A stretch of DNA of 6,595 nt from Bacteroidales bacterium. Its GTDB lineage: Bacteria; Bacteroidota; Bacteroidia; Bacteroidales; VadinHA17. This document shows, in pieces, positions 5,275 through 6,595 of this stretch. The translations under genes and the position numbers were made by a program. Every line of letters starts with the position of its first letter. Within the stretch, counting starts at the first letter, position 1. The stretch lies in contig CP070687.1 of the NCBI GenBank assembly GCA_020353115.1, forward strand, positions 2,655,444-2,662,038. Direction: 5' to 3'. A model generated the notes under the pieces. The model made no database searches. It saw only the letters and a program-made list of their open reading frames with translations, and was not told the DNA's origin.

Positions 5275-6595
5275 ATGTTCAGAAAGAAATTACCTGTTCT
5301 CCTTTTTCTCGGAATTTGCTTGCTAACCACAACAGTTTCTGCCCAGAATCCCAGGAAATTCTTCAAAGCAGGAGAAGAATTCGTAAATTCAAAAAATTAT
5401 GAAGATGCTATTGACCAGTTTACAAAGGCAATAGAACTGAATCCAGAGTATACGGATGCATATCTGGCAAGGGCACAAGCTTTTGAGAACTTAGACAAGC
5501 TGCAGGAGGCTTACGAGGATTATAAACGCGCTTTTGTTTTTCTTCCCAAAGAGGAGTTTGTTGCATATTCTTTGGGTAAAATAAGCAATGAACTTGGTGA
5601 ATACGAACAAGCACTGGGTTATCTGAATACTGCGACTACACTTTCCAGGAAATATCTGCCCGCATACCAGGAGAAGGTCATTTCCCTTCTCGAGCTCGAA
5701 GATTATAAATTTGCTATAAAAGTATCCGATACAGCTCTTGCCCTGGAAGATAATGCCATCAACTATTATTATCACGGGGTTGTTAATGAACGATTAAACA
5801 AACCGGAAGCTGCCGAATCCGATTATACAAAAGCCATATCGGAGAACCGAAATTTTATCGATGGCCTTCTTGCATTGGCAAAATTGCGACTTCAGATGAA
5901 CAAACTGGATCTTGCCATGGGGCACTGCAATTCTATTCTCAGGATCGACAACAGAAATACAGATGCCTATATGATACGCAGTAAAATATATGTTCAGAAT
6001 CTGGATTATCCAAGTGCGATTAATGATATGTCAAAGAACATTCTTATCGAACCGGATAATCCGGATATGTATTTTCAAAGAGGGATTTATTATCAGGATT
6101 TCAACCAGCATACCAATGCAATTAGTGATTTTACAAAAGTTATTACTATGAATGACAGGGATCCGGAAGCCTATTTCAAAAGAGCCAGATCCTATGAAGA
6201 GATTCTAAACTATGTTGCCGCTGTTAAGGATTATGAAACAATAGCCAGTTTATCGGAATTTGACATGCAGGCAAGGAAGCTCTTAAAAGAAGCGAATGAA
6301 CGATTATATGAACTGAATCGTGAAGAAGATAAACCTGAAATAAGCCTAGATGAGCCTATATTAAAAGATGAGATAATCATCGAAATCCCGGGGGATAAGG
6401 AAGAAATCGTATTTAAAGGAATAGTTGCAGATCAAAGTAGCCTTGAATTTTTAAGAATAAACGGGAAAGATATCTCCTTCGAAAGCAAGCGAAACGGATT
6501 TTCATTCCTTACCAATGTAGAGGTTTCGGGTATCGATACGATAACGATTGAAGCAAGCGATATTTACCATAACCAGGAAACCTTTGCCTATCTGA
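5275..6595 (+). CDS. Secreted tetratricopeptide-repeat protein, 3' end outside the window
   Basis: The frame is open from ATG 5275 to the window edge (440 codons and one base, no stop), so the gene is cut by the window and is not broken. Residues 1-23 are a Sec signal peptide: MFRKK, a hydrophobic core (LPVLLFLGICLL), then TVSA before Gln24. It lacks a lipobox cysteine at the cleavage site, so periplasmic or exported soluble localisation is inferred. Residues about 28-332 form nine consecutive TPR units with near-exact 34-residue steps (starts near 28, 62, 96, 130, 164, 198, 231, 265, 299). The best is unit 1, with NYEDAIDQFTKAIELNP. An acidic linker (about 345-370) leads to a beta-rich Ig-like segment (about 377-440) with the pattern FKGIVADQSSLEFLRINGKD, then F..L..V.V.GIDTITIEASD. 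In Bacteroidota such a segment often precedes a further C-terminal domain, such as a caspase-like peptidase, but that part is not visible. TPRs mediate protein-protein contacts; the specific function is unknown. The start has no Shine-Dalgarno sequence, only an A-rich leader. Confidence 0.93.
   Translation, partial: MFRKKLPVLLFLGICLLTTTVSAQNPRKFFKAGEEFVNSKNYEDAIDQFTKAIELNPEYTDAYLARAQAFENLDKLQEAYEDYKRAFVFLPKEEFVAYSLGKISNELGEYEQALGYLNTATTLSRKYLPAYQEKVISLLELEDYKFAIKVSDTALALEDNAINYYYHGVVNERLNKPEAAESDYTKAISENRNFIDGLLALAKLRLQMNKLDLAMGHCNSILRIDNRNTDAYMIRSKIYVQNLDYPSAINDMSKNILIEPDNPDMYFQRGIYYQDFNQHTNAISDFTKVITMNDRDPEAYFKRARSYEEILNYVAAVKDYETIASLSEFDMQARKLLKEANERLYELNREEDKPEISLDEPILKDEIIIEIPGDKEEIVFKGIVADQSSLEFLRINGKDISFESKRNGFSFLTNVEVSGIDTITIEASDIYHNQETFAYL

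Noticed and set aside
5491..5775. Minus-strand 94-codon frame inside the TPR gene (and a similar one at 5420-5614)
   Set aside because: It is antisense to well-formed TPR units 2-4; the plus-strand frame is uninterrupted with a signal peptide and a promoter.
1..6595. Mobile element, CRISPR array, tRNA/rRNA, toxin-antitoxin or defence system
   Set aside because: No transposase or integrase motifs, spaced direct repeats, cloverleaf or known defence domains on either strand; all large frames are housekeeping genes or the TPR protein.

Overview
The window looks like ordinary chromosomal DNA of a member of the Bacteroidota, possibly Bacteroidales. This is inferred from three things. Two intergenic regions and one very short gap carry matches to the Bacteroidota promoter (-7 box TAnnTTTG, one of them with a TTTG -33 box at the right spacing). 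Almost no start codon has a Shine-Dalgarno sequence. The proteins read like Bacteroidota versions of their families. The DNA is moderately AT-rich and densely coding, with no gene-free stretch above about 140 bases.

Layout. On the minus strand, reading right to left, are prmC (4024-3158), recX (3142-2675), prfB (2633-1544) and fumC (1425-31). On the plus strand are ribD (4066-5133), divergent from prmC across only 41 bases, and then a secreted TPR-repeat protein that starts at 5275 and runs off the right edge still open. prmC and recX are 15 bases apart and surely cotranscribed. prfB follows 41 bases later and has its own candidate -7 box. fumC is 118 bases further on and may be separately transcribed.

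How the genes work together. PrmC methylates the glutamine of the GGQ motif in release factors, and RF2, one of its substrates, is encoded two genes downstream, so this is a translation-termination cluster with recX (RecA modulator) in between. prfB is not one continuous frame. It starts at 2633, reads 21 codons, meets an in-frame TGA, and needs the classic programmed +1 frameshift (AGGAGG, three-base spacer, CTT TGA C) to make a 362-residue RF2. A simple ORF caller would start it too late, at a GTG at 2530. RibD (riboflavin synthesis) and FumC (TCA-cycle fumarase) are unrelated housekeeping enzymes.

I see no mobile element, CRISPR array, RNA gene or defence locus, and no convincing new multi-gene system. 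The points most worth a second look are the RF2 recoding site in a lineage that hardly uses Shine-Dalgarno pairing, the apparently leaderless prmC transcript, the nine-A runs in ribD and recX, and the unknown C-terminus of the TPR protein beyond the window.
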